Assembly (NCBI RefSeq): GCF_000372725.1
Contig: NW_005199274.1
Coordinates: forward strand, 296,169 to 360,168
Length of the DNA: 64,000 bases
DNA from: Emiliania huxleyi CCMP1516
Taxonomy: Eukaryota > Haptophyta > Isochrysidales > Noelaerhabdaceae
Direction of reading: 5' to 3'
Position numbers and translations under genes: made by a program. This document shows positions 31,335 to 42,000 of the stretch, one piece after another; the stretch's first letter is position 1, and every line of letters starts with the position of its first letter. The notes under the pieces are model-generated. The model made no database searches, had not been told where the DNA came from, and worked only from the letters and a program-made list of their open reading frames with translations.

Positions 31335-32373
31335 ATGAACGGGGAGCCCCGCTGTTGCGGCTGCTGCTGCGGGATGGCTACCGGACTGAAGGCGCGACCG
31401 CGCACATGGCCAGCCGCCACCGTAGCCGTTTCCACCGGCACCGCAACCGCCCCACCGCCCCAAGCCGGCGCCGCTCCCACCGCCGGCCGCCGCCGCCGCC
31501 ACCGTCTCCCTTGGCGCTGCGTCGCCGCCGCCGCCGCACCGCCTCAACCTCGCCCTACCCTCGCTCTGCAGTGGTACCTCGGCGTGTTCCTCGTCCTCTC
31601 GATCCTCGGCATCCTCAGCTTCGTCCCAAACTTCGGCAACACCGGCTACCTCTTCGTCATGGACGAGGCTGTCGACGAGGCCAACAAGTACTGCGCGGGC
31701 GACGTCAAGTATCTGACCATCGACGACGTGCTCGGGCTCGACCGCGGTCAAGACACTTGCCCCCAGGCGTGCAAGTGCGACGGCAAGCCGTGCGACTTCG
31801 ACGAGATCTCCACCCTCTGGGAGGCTGAGGCCGGGTTCGGGTTCGCACTCCTCGTCCTCACGATCCTCACGTACGCCGTGGCCTTCACCGGAGCCCTCCA
31901 AGAGTCGCCGGCTCTGCTCAAGCCCTTCGTCTACATCATGCCTGCGCTGATGGGTCTGGGGCTCATCACTGGCATCCTGGCCGCCGTCGCCGACACCACG
32001 ATCTGGAAGGCGTGGGTGATGTACGACCCGCCGGACGATTGGAAGTGCTCGCTGATCTACGAGCCGTTTTATTTCGCATTGTGCTGCGCGGAGTTCGTGC
32101 GCTGCCCCCTCCCCCCCAAACACCACCCAACCACCCACTACTTCGCTTGTCCAGCGGGCCAGGTCCCACCGCCCCGCCTCGCAGGAGTCTGACTTCAACC
32201 GTCTCATCGTCGCTTCCATCGCCATCGGGTGGACCGTGTACGTCGTGAGCTGGGTATTTGTGGCGAGCCAGGTCTTCGAGGTTCGCGTGTTCCTCGCGCA
32301 CCTGGCCAAGCAAACGGGAGGCCCGGCAGTGACGGGGCACCCGGTGGCCGTGGCGATGGTCCAGGCTGCCTAA
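31335..32373 (+). CDS. Four-to-five-pass membrane protein, not recognised
   Basis: Exons 31335-32096 and 32185-32373 give 316 aa (intron GT...AG). After an Ala/Pro-rich N-terminus come hydrophobic segments at about 80-100 (WYLGVFLVLSILGILSF), 166-187 (AGFGFALLVLTILTYAVAF), 197-217 (PFVYIMPALMGLGLITGIL) and 260-281 (LIVASIAIGWTVYVVSWVF). Between the first two is a Cys-rich loop (CPQACKCDGKPC). Layout resembles tetraspan proteins, but I cannot name a family. Start ATG 31335 is the first in frame after a stop-free leader; the region 31493-31992 is duplicated at 35333-35832. Confidence 0.65.
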
Positions 32374-34475
32374 GAGCCGGTCCAACGCGAAACGATCTCA
32401 CTCCCGCGCACGTCAAAGGTGCGGCTCTGCTCTCCAAGTCCAACGCGGGCAACTGGTCGCCGCCGTGCACACACCATGGCTACAGTACGTGTGTCTCCGC
32501 CTGACTTGCCGCCCCCATGTCTCTCCATGCAGGCGAAGGCCCCCAATGTGATTTCCGACCGTCCCCTCTTCTGAGTTCTGTTCACGACTGTCGTGTGCGT
32601 GATCTCTTGGTTCCGGGGTGTGCCTTTGCGATTTGGTGTTTCTCGTTTGTTCGACGGTGAGGCAGGGTTGGGGGTAGAGGGTAGCAGGGTACGGGGTGTG
32701 GACCCCCTGAGTTGCACACAGGGGTTGTGCGCTGGGCCCTCCTGCTCGGCTCCAGCCAGCAGACAAGTCTTGTCAGCAACAGAGTAGATGGATCTGACCT
32801 CGGGGCCGATGTGACCCAGGTCCCAGCGCTGGCTGGTAGCGTGGTTTTACCTCACACCCGGCCGACTACACGGTGAGCCATACGGCTGAACTCACGGACC
32901 TTGCAGTAAGTAAACCTTTTCCTTCTAAGCAGGGCTACACAATGACCCCATAGTGTGTGGGTGTTTCTGGCGAGTTGTGATGAGTAGAATTAGATTAGCC
33001 AATGGTATTTTGAAGTTCATATATGAAAATACCAACTTGCCTATGTGCACGTCTCCGCGGCGGCGGCCCGGAGGCGGCCCGGCGGAGCGGTCAGAGCAGC
33101 ACTGCGCCGGCCGGCGATCGACTCTCGACTATACCACGGGCTCTATTGAATGGCCTCAATGTGCTCTCTAGCGCTCCAGGCGGGCTGCTGCTCAGAATCT
33201 GGGCCGTCGGCGCTCGCTCTCGCGCTCTTCATAACGGCGTTGCCCCCTCCCTCCCGCGCCGACGTTACACCGATCGGCCGTCCGCAAAGTCAAGCGTGTC
33301 ATGCAGCAATCGGATCTTCATCAGTCGGGTCGCGCGGTCATTATCATCAGTTGGGATGAGGGGGTTTGCCGACCGGTTCTGAATGAAAAATCTTTGGAGC
33401 GGGGCTCGCTCGGGCCGGGGGCTTGCTCTCCTACAACTGTGGAATAAATAAAATAAATAGAGCAGTCATCTCCAGGGAGAGATGGGCGACGCACACGAAC
33501 ACAGAGGGACAGTGCGCACCCCGCCCCGCTCGCAGGGTGTGCATCACACAGGTGGACTGTGTGACTCCTCGGGTTTCTGGGACTCAGAGGTGTGCTACAT
33601 GTACAATGGAAGCAAGCTCTACTCGAGAGTCGAGTAGAGGGTGAGGCGCTCCAGAGCAGGAGTAGTTTATTTTTGCTTGGGCGGCAGCCATGCTGAAATT
33701 CTCGAAAAAACCTGGCCGGCCCCTGCCCCTACCTACCTACCTACCTACCCTACCCTACCCTACTTATGGGAAACTAAAAAAGAAATCATGGGGCGGGTGA
33801 AGGTGGGTACTATACCAACTAAAGGGATGGTTGGTGGTACTCTCCTGCAACCTCAGTCCTTCCTGAGACATGACAGGCCACTCTCAACACTCAAGCCCTA
33901 CAAACAAGCACCAGATCACCCACTTGGGGAGGAAAGAAAGAAAGAAAGAAAACAGACACGCCAAACGAGGGATGGGACGAGGACAGGGTCCCCACCTGCA
34001 CGAGCAGGATTTTGGAAGAACGATCAGGGGGACAGGTGGGGCTCTCCTGCTCCTGGGGAGGGTTGACATCGTGATTTCGGCAAAATTTCTTTTTCTGCCG
34101 TGAAATTCCGGCGTGAAGAGAGGGAAACCCCGACGGGAGGGCCTACACCTACCCGACCTACCCCGGCATGACCGGCCAAGCAAAAAGAAACTTGCCATGT
34201 GAGTGGTCACTTCCAGGATCCGCGGCGGCAAGCAAGGGCGCCGAACTCTGCAGTGCGCGCCGCCCCCCCCTGGACCACCCACGCCATCGCCCCCATCCAC
34301 ATCCCGGCGCCACACCTACGCCACGCCCGCCTCCGACTCCCGAGCCTCTCCCAGCCCGGCCTCGCGCCGGCCGAGGCTGCGCCGCCGAGAAGGCGTCGCG
34401 GGCGCGAGAGAAGGAGAGCTGGGCAAGGCTTCGCCGCGCCGTGATCGCCGCCGCCACCCTCTGCGCAGACCAATA
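32374..34475. other. Long noncoding stretch
   Basis: 2.1 kb without a convincing gene. Notable: TACC runs at 33731-33762, GAAA repeats at about 33937-33960, and scattered short inverted repeats. Upstream part of the HSF promoter should lie near 34200-34475. Confidence 0.4.
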
Positions 34476-35165
34476 ATGCCCTTCGTCCCGACCTTCGGCG
34501 CCCGCTTCCACGAGATGGTCTCTGCCGGCCATGACTGCATCGGCTGGTCGGAGGACGGCGAGACGTGCTGGGTCAGCAACCCGGAGCGGCTCGCGCGCGA
34601 CATCATCCCAAAGTACTTTGGGCACTCGAGCTACGCCTCGCTCACGCGCTCGCTCCACGCCCACTCCTTCAACAAGATCACCTCCAACAACATCTGGTCG
34701 CACCCGTCCTTCCGCCGCGAATCGCCCGCTCTCGCAAAGACCATCACGCGCAAGCGGCCGCGGCCAGCAAAGGCGGCCGCGCCGCCGACGGAGGGGCTGG
34801 GCCTGCCCCCGCTCGTCGCCGGGGGCGCCGCCCTGGCGAGCAGCAGCAACGGCGCCTCGAGCGACGACGAAGCCAGCGGCGGCAATCCGTCTGCAGCGGC
34901 TAAGGCGCCCCGGCTCCGCTTTGCGCCAGAGACGCCGAGCCCGGAGGTTGCGGCGCGGCTGGCGGCGCTGCGCGAGCAGCTGCGGGCGGAGAAGCAGGCC
35001 GCCAAGACGCTCCAGGAGACGCTCGACCGCCTCGAGGACTCCTCCACCAAAGCCCGCCGCGAGGAGCTGCAGGTGCCACTCGACCCGATCTCCCTTGCCG
35101 CCACCACCCGGGCACACGCCCCTCCCGGACTCAGCTTTACGTACTTGCCCTTCTCCTCTTTATGA
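34476..35165 (+). CDS. Heat-shock-factor-type transcription factor
   Basis: ATG 34476 gives 229 aa. Residues 1-80 form an HSF DNA-binding domain: FHEMVSAGHDCIGWSEDGE, then WVSNPERLARDIIPKYFGH, SYASLTRSLHAHSFNKI. HSF proteins bind nGAAn repeats and drive stress genes. A leucine-heptad stretch at about 155-190 (ARLAALREQLRAEKQAAKTL) is the likely oligomerisation region. The frame ends shortly before a sequence gap; a CAG|GTGCCA site near 35072 suggests the real gene splices on into or past the gap. Confidence 0.85.
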   Translation: MPFVPTFGARFHEMVSAGHDCIGWSEDGETCWVSNPERLARDIIPKYFGHSSYASLTRSLHAHSFNKITSNNIWSHPSFRRESPALAKTITRKRPRPAKAAAPPTEGLGLPPLVAGGAALASSSNGASSDDEASGGNPSAAAKAPRLRFAPETPSPEVAARLAALREQLRAEKQAAKTLQETLDRLEDSSTKARREELQVPLDPISLAATTRAHAPPGLSFTYLPFSSL

Positions 35166-35232
35166 TTTGCTTCCTTCACGGCGTTCATCACTTTCTTCCT
35201 CAATTCATGTCATAAGTGAGGGAAGTGAGTGA

Positions 35233-35332
35233 NNNNNNNNNNNNNNNNNNNNNNNNNNNNNNNNNNNNNNNNNNNNNNNNNNNNNNNNNNNNNNNNNNNN
35301 NNNNNNNNNNNNNNNNNNNNNNNNNNNNNNNN
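35233..35332. other. Assembly gap, 100 N
   Basis: Exactly 100 N, the usual placeholder for unknown gap size. Confidence 0.99.
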
Positions 35333-35832
35333 CCGCCGCCACCGTCTCCCTTGGCGCTGCGTCGCCGTCGCCGCCGCACCGCCTCAACCTCGCCCTACCC
35401 TCGCTCTGCAGTGGTACCTCGGCGTGTTCCTCGTCCTCTCGATCCTCGGCATCCTCAGCTTCGTCCCAAACTTCGGCAACACCGGCTACCTCTTCGTCAT
35501 GGACGAGGCTGTCGACGAGGCCAACAAGTACTGCGCGGGCGACGTCAAGTATCTGACCATCGACGACGTGCTCGGGCTCGACCGCGGTCAAGACACTTGC
35601 CCCCAGGCGTGCAAGTGCGACGGCAAGCCGTGCGACTTTGACGAGATCTCCACCCTCTGGGAGGCTGAGGCCGGGTTCGGGTTCGCACTCCTCGTCCTCA
35701 CGATCCTCACGTACGCCGTGGCCTTCACCGGAGCCCTCCAAGAGTCGCCGGCTCTGCTCAAGCCCTTCGTCTACATCATGCCTGCGCTGATGGGTCTGGG
35801 GCTCATCACTGGCATCCTGGCCGCCGTCGCCG
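35333..35832 (+). pseudogene. Partial copy of the tetraspan gene
   Basis: 500 bp matching 31493-31992 with only about two or three substitutions. It starts at the gap edge and stops abruptly inside the coding region (after ILAAVA), so it is a fragment. Could be a real recent duplication, or an allele misplaced during scaffolding. Confidence 0.8.
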
Positions 35833-36647
35833 CCCCAGACATGTTGATTTCATAGATGAGGCGGCGCTCGTCCCCGTCGCAGAGTGAGCGGGCGTCCTCG
35901 TCAACAGGCCCTTCTCGTTCAGTGGGCGGGTTCCACAGTCTCTCCCCCTCCCCCTCCCCCCCTCTCGCCCCCGCCCATACCGGACGCCTCTCTCGCGCCA
36001 GCCGCTCGCCGCCATGCCGCCGCCGCCCCCCCCGTCGCATCCGCCAGTCATGAGCCATTTATGCCACGTTGTTAGAGATCCGCGCCTGGCCCTTGCCCTC
36101 ACCCCCGTCGCCCGCCGTCGACCCGCCACTACGAGCACCCCTCCCATCTCCCACCCTCCCTTTCGGTGTATGAATATCCTCGAAGCGTTTGGGTTTGCTA
36201 CCGCGCATAGCGATGTGCCTTGTGAGGCCCTGTGTGGCAGTGCGTGCGCCTGTGAGTGGCTAGCTAGGCATGCTGAGTGCGTCTAGCGAGAGATCCGATG
36301 TCTCGAGTTCTCTAGGTATGACAGCCGGTGTATTTTCCACCCACAAACACATGCAAGAGTGTAATATGGGCGCACACAGTCACAGAGTCTCTCTCTCGCG
36401 CTCATCCTCCAGGGGCGCCTCGTGCCTTTGCCCCAACCCTGTACTGGGGTTGCACAACCGAACCCGCTCTCCCGACTCTGTCGGGCCCCGGACGCGGCCC
36501 TCCGCACAATGACACAAGCCGGAGGGGTGAGTAACGTACTGCGGAGTGCGCATGACGGCGAGTACTCCTCGCTCGGGCGGCGGCGGTGCTGGTGCCGACC
36601 CTCCGTCCGCCTCTCGGGCCGCTGCGGCGTGGAGAGGCTCACGCTCG
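35833..36647. other. Intergenic, 3' side of SMC1
   Basis: No gene recognised; C-rich tract at about 35940-35970. Confidence 0.4.
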
Positions 36648-38985
36648 TCATGCCCCGGCCGGCAGCGGCTCGACGGCATCGAGGTCGAGGGTCACCTGCG
36701 AAGGGGGGCGTGGGGCGTGGGGCGTGGGGCGTGGGGCGTGTGGAGCGGGGGCGGTTGTGGGCGAGGCGGAGGACGGTCGCGGGGCGGCGCATCACCGTGT
36801 TCGAGCCCTGCAGCTTTCGGTCGCGGTAGATGCCGACGAGGCCCTGCGCCTTCTCGTAAAAGTTGTCCTTGAGCGAGATGACGACGAACTGGAGCTTGCC
36901 CTCGTCGGCGCGCGCGCGGATGAACTGAGGCGCGGGCGGCGGTCCAGACTCGGGCGGTGGGAGAGGGCTAGCCGGGGGGGGGGGGGGGGACGGCTGGGCA
37001 TCTCCACGCGATCCTCCGAGCGCCTCGAGCCCTCCGCGGCATCGAAATCGCAAGCAACGGCCGGCCCACGCGACGGGCGGGGGGAAGGGGGAGGGGGGGA
37101 GGGAGGGGGGGGGAGGGGGCACGCGGGCCTTTGCGACGCTTGTCACGTTGACGTTGTCGAGCGCAGCGTCAATCTCGTCCATCACGAAGAAGGGTGACGG
37201 GCGGTAGTCGTGCATCGCAAACAGCAGCGCCAGCGCCGCCAGCGTGCGCTCGCCGCCGGAGAGTTGCTCCTGTTCACAGCTGCAGGTGTGAAGAGACGCT
37301 GTTCACAGCTCCTTGAGCGCTCGCCGCCGGAGAGCTGCTCCATGTCGCGGAAGCGCTTGGCGGGCGGCATGGCGGTGAACTTGATGCCGTGCAAGTACGG
37401 CTCGGACGGGTCCTCGAGCGAGAGGAAGGCGGTGCCGCCCAGAGGCACGCCCTCGACCTTGGTCAGCTCCTGCGCACGCGGCAGGAGGAGGGGGCCGTGA
37501 GGGGTACCACTGACTGGAGGCCGGGCCGTCGCTGCACGGCCTGCGGGCCTCTCCCCTCGGCCGGATCCTCGGCTGTCTCTCGGCTGTCTCTCGGCTGGGT
37601 CTCGGCTGTCTCTCGGCTGGCTCTCGGCTGGGTCTCGGCTGTCTCTCGGCTGTCTCTCGGCTGTCTCTCGGCTGTCTCTCGGCTGGGTCTCGGCTGGGTC
37701 TCGGCTGGGTCTCGGCTGGCTCTCGGCTGTCTCTCGGCTGGGTCTCGGCTGTCTCTCGGCTGCCTCTCGGCTGTCTCTCGGCTGTCTCTCGGCTGCCTCT
37801 CGGCTGCCTCTCGGCTGTCTCTCGGCTGTCTCTCGGCTGTCTCTCGGCTGGGTCTCGGCTGGGTCTCGGCTGGGTCTCGGCTGGGTCTCGGCTGGGTCTC
37901 GGCTGGGTCTCGGCTGGGTCTCGGCTGTCTCTCGGCTGTCTCTCGGCTGTCTCTCGGCTGTCTCTCGGCTGGGTCTCGGCTGGGTCTCGGCTGGGTCTAG
38001 GTCGGCTCCTTGTAGATGTCGTCGATCACCTTGGAGACGTGCGAGAAGCACGACATGAAGCGCTCCACCCGCTGTGCCTGAGGGGACGCGGGCGGGACAT
38101 GTCGCGGACGTGTCCCGCGAGAGCGGGCGCATGCCGTGCTCCGCTCGGCCCCGGCGCCTGCACGGCGGAGAAGCGCTGCGAGACGGTCCGCGCAGCAGAC
38201 CGCGACGTGTCCCACTCGCCCTCGACGGCGTGCAGCCGCTCCTGCACCTCCTCGAACTGCTCGATCGCCTTCATGTTCGGCGCCATCCCCTCGACCTCGC
38301 CAGTCACACGCAGCAGCTCCGCCGCCGCCCCCGTCTCGTCGAGCTGGGCCGCCTAGGGACACGTCTCGGACATGTCACGGACATGTCTCGGACATGACGC
38401 CCCCGTCTCGTCGAGCTGGGCCGCCTAGGGACACGTCTCGGACATGTCACGGACATGTCTCGGACATGTCTCGGACATGACGCCCCCGTCTCGTCGAGCT
38501 GGGCCGCCTCCCCCGCCAGCGAAGAGAAGTCGACCCGCAGCGCCTCCTCCTGCTCCTCCCCGGCTGGCTCCGCCTGCGCGCCGCCCTCGATCGTCCCCGT
38601 CCCAACCAGGCCCGTTGGCGAAAACGACTCGCTCACAAGCAAGTCTGCCCTCGAGGGGCCCGCCGCAGCCGCCGCCGGCGCGGCCGCCTCCCGCTGCGCG
38701 CCGCGCCTCCGCTTGCCGCCGCCGCCTCCCCCGCCGCCGCTGCCCGACTGGCGCGCGGGCGGCTGCGGCGCCTCCGGCTCCTCGTCGGGCGCGAGGACGG
38801 GGAGCCGCACCTCTTGCAGGCGCGCGGTCTGGAAGGTGCGCTGCCGCGAGGAGCGGAGCTGCTGGATGTCCGTCTCGAGCTGCGCCTGCCGCGCCTGCAG
38901 CCGCGCCCGCTCGTCGGAGAGGGACTTGAGCTCCTTCTTGAGCTTCTTCGTCTCGGCCGCCTTGCGAGGGGGGGGGGGGGGCGGT

Positions 38986-39068
<83 letters not shown>

Positions 39069-42000
39069 GCGTGTGTGTGGGGGGGGGGGGGCAGTGCCCC
39101 TGTAGCAGTGGTGAGCGGCGCGGTCGCGAGTGGAGCGGTGGAGGGGAGCAGCGCAGCGCGTGGAGAGAGGCGGCGTGGAGAAGAGACAGCGGGGACAAAG
39201 AGGGGGGGCGGCGGCGGGGCGGGCGGCGAAAGGGAGGACTCTCGCCTTGGCGTCCTGCTCCTCCTTGGCTGCGGCGAGCTCGGCCTCGGTCGTCGCCGCC
39301 TGCGCACGCAGCGTCTCGCTCTTCTCCTCGATCTTGGCCTGCTCGGCCCGCTTGGCCTTGAGCTTGGCGTCGTCCGCGGCGATGGCGGCGCGCAGCTTCT
39401 CGATGGCGCGCGGCAAGTCCTGTGGACATGTCCGGGACATGTCCGGGACGCGTCACACGACTCGGCCTCTGTGGGCTCTTAGCGGCGGCTCCTTGCGCTG
39501 CTCGAACTGCAGCCGCGAGTTGAGCTTGTCGTACTGCGCCTGCAGCTCGAGAGGAGTGAGTGAGTGAGTGAGTGAATGAGTGAGTGAGTGAATGAGTGAG
39601 TGAGTGAGTGAGTGAGTGAGTGAGTGAATGAGTGAGTGAGTGAGTGAGTGAATGAGTGAGTGAGTGAGTGAGTGAGTGAGTGAGTGAGTGAGTGAGTGAA
39701 TGAGTGAGTGAGTGAGTGAGTGAGTGAGTGAGTGAGTGAGTGAGTGAACGAGCTTGTCGTGCTGCGCCTGCAGCTCGAGCACCCTCCCCTCCTTCTGCTG
39801 CTCCTCGACGAGCTGGCGCTGCTCGTACTCGCGCACAGACGACAGGTTGAGCGACTTGGAGAAGTCGGCGAAGACCGCGTCCTCCACCGCGTTCGCCTTT
39901 GTGAGATGTGGGGAGATGTGGGGAGATGTGGGGAGATAGAAGACCGCGTCCTCCACCGCGTTCGCCTTTGTGGTCAGCGCGTCCACCTCCTTCTGCCGCG
40001 AGTCGCGCTTCTTCTCGAGCGAGCGCAGCTCCGCCTCGGCCGCCTTTGCGGCGGCGGCGAGGTCGGCGAGCTCCTTCTTGATCTTCTTCTCCTTGCTGCT
40101 GGTCAGCTGCAGGTCCGCCTGCGTTCACCGGCCGAGGAGAGCACCCTTGAGCAACGCACGCCCCTCCCTCGCTGCGGGCCGACTACACGCCTCCGCCTCT
40201 GCGCTCTGCAGCGCGCCGCGCGTCTGCTCGAGCTTGTGCTGCAGCGCGGCCTCCGCCTGGCGCAAAGAGCAGCCAGGATGACCCGAGATCGGCCGAGATC
40301 GAGCGGGCTGCTGCGGCGCGGCCGCGGCGCCTCCTCGCCCGCGTGCACGGTGCCGAGCGACGCGAGCTCTCGCTGCGCCTCCTCCGCCCTCGCCTTGAGC
40401 AGCTGGTGCTCCTTCTCGTTCCACTTGTTTGCGCGCTTGGCGTCCTGGTGGCTGGCGCCGCCCGTCATCAGGCCCGCCTTGTTGATGAGCGTGCCTAGGC
40501 TCCACCTCGGCGTCCTCTGGGGCGACCTCCCAGGGGCCTGCCGCCTTGTCGACGGGGCGTGCCGTCGAGGGTGACGACCTTGTACCGCTCGCCTGTCTGC
40601 GAGTGGTAGGCGAGCTGCCGCGCCTGTGGGACGGGGGGGGCGGGGGGGGGGTAGGGGGGGGGTGGGAGGGGCGAAGTGCAGCCTCGGCCGGGAGCGGGGA
40701 AGGGAGGCGGGGGGGGGCGGCTTGTGGCTGCGCAGCCTCGTCCAGCGTGTCGCACTATCTCCCCACATCTCCCCACATCTCCCCCTATCTCGCAGCCTCG
40801 TCGAGCGTGTCGCACACGACCGTGTCGCCGACCGCGTACTGCACCGCCGGCGCAAACTTGTCAGAGACGGAGATGACGTCGAGGATCGGCCGCTTGGTCC
40901 CGCCGAGCCGGCGCAGCCGCTCGGGGATCGCCTAGTACCATACCTCCAGCGTACCGAACCCAGTGTGGGTTCAGGTACTGAGGGCGGTGCGGTGGGGATC
41001 GCCTTGACGCGGATGGAGTCGAGGGGGACGAAGGTCTCGGGCGCGCACTTTTGCGCCTTGAGGTACTTGATCCCCTCCTTGGCCACGCCCTCCTCCTCGA
41101 CGACGATCGCATCCATCGCCTTGCCCATCGCGATCGTCACCGCGGCGTTGTACTTTCGGTGCGTCGTCTTGCACAAGTCGAACGTGCGGCCGAAGGTGCC
41201 CGGGATGAGCCGCTTGAGGTTGTCGAGCGCCTCGGCCGACTTTCGGTCGCGCTCGCTCTCGCGCTGCTCCGCCTTGGAGGAGGATAGCTGGGACGTCAGC
41301 CGCACGAGACTCTCGCGCAGCTCCGCCTGCCGCTCGCGCGACGTCGAGCCGCTCGTCCTCGCCGCCTGCAGCTCCTCCGTGAGTCGATTAATGAATTCAC
41401 CAGCTAGCTAGCCAACTCACTCATTCCTCTCCGCTTCGCCGCCTGCAGCTCCTTCTCGCACTCGGCCGCCTCGGCCTTCAGCTTTGCGACCCGCTCGGCG
41501 AGGCCCTTCCTCCGCTCCTCGAAGCCGCCCAGCCGCCCCTCGAGCACGCCCCGCCTCGCCTTCATGAGGGAAGGGAGGTGCCGCATCTCAAGTGAGGTGA
41601 CGCATCTCGGCGAGGGCCCTCGCAGAGGAGGGCGAGGAGGCACTCATTCGAGCAGCGATTCATTAAGTGGGGGGCCAAGTCAGGGAGGTTAATTCAGGGG
41701 GTGTGCGGCGCCGCGAGCTCGTCGAGCTTGGTGCGGCCCTGCATCAGCAGCAGCTCGTCCGAGCGCAGCTCGCGCGTCATCGCAGAGAGCTGCTCGTGCA
41801 GCGCCGCCGACTTTGCGCCCGCCTCCCCCTTGAGACGCGAGTACTCGTCGCGCTGCCGCTTGTTCATCTCGACCTCCCCGCGCGACTCCGCCTCCTGCTG
41901 CTCCGCCGTCGCGCGGGCGAGCGCGTCCGAGATGTCGGCGAGCTGCTTCTCGAGCCCCTTCTGCTGCTTGGTGGCCGCCTTGTGCGCCTCCTCGACCTTG

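Noticed and set aside
33731-33762. TACC/TACCC run as an internal telomere
   Set aside because: Too short and irregular; ordinary microsatellite.
27842-39972. Exon copies as target-site duplications of one transposon
   Set aside because: Copy lengths range from about 10 to 41 bp and no common element body lies between them; only the 32-nt 3' module and the satellite units are shared.
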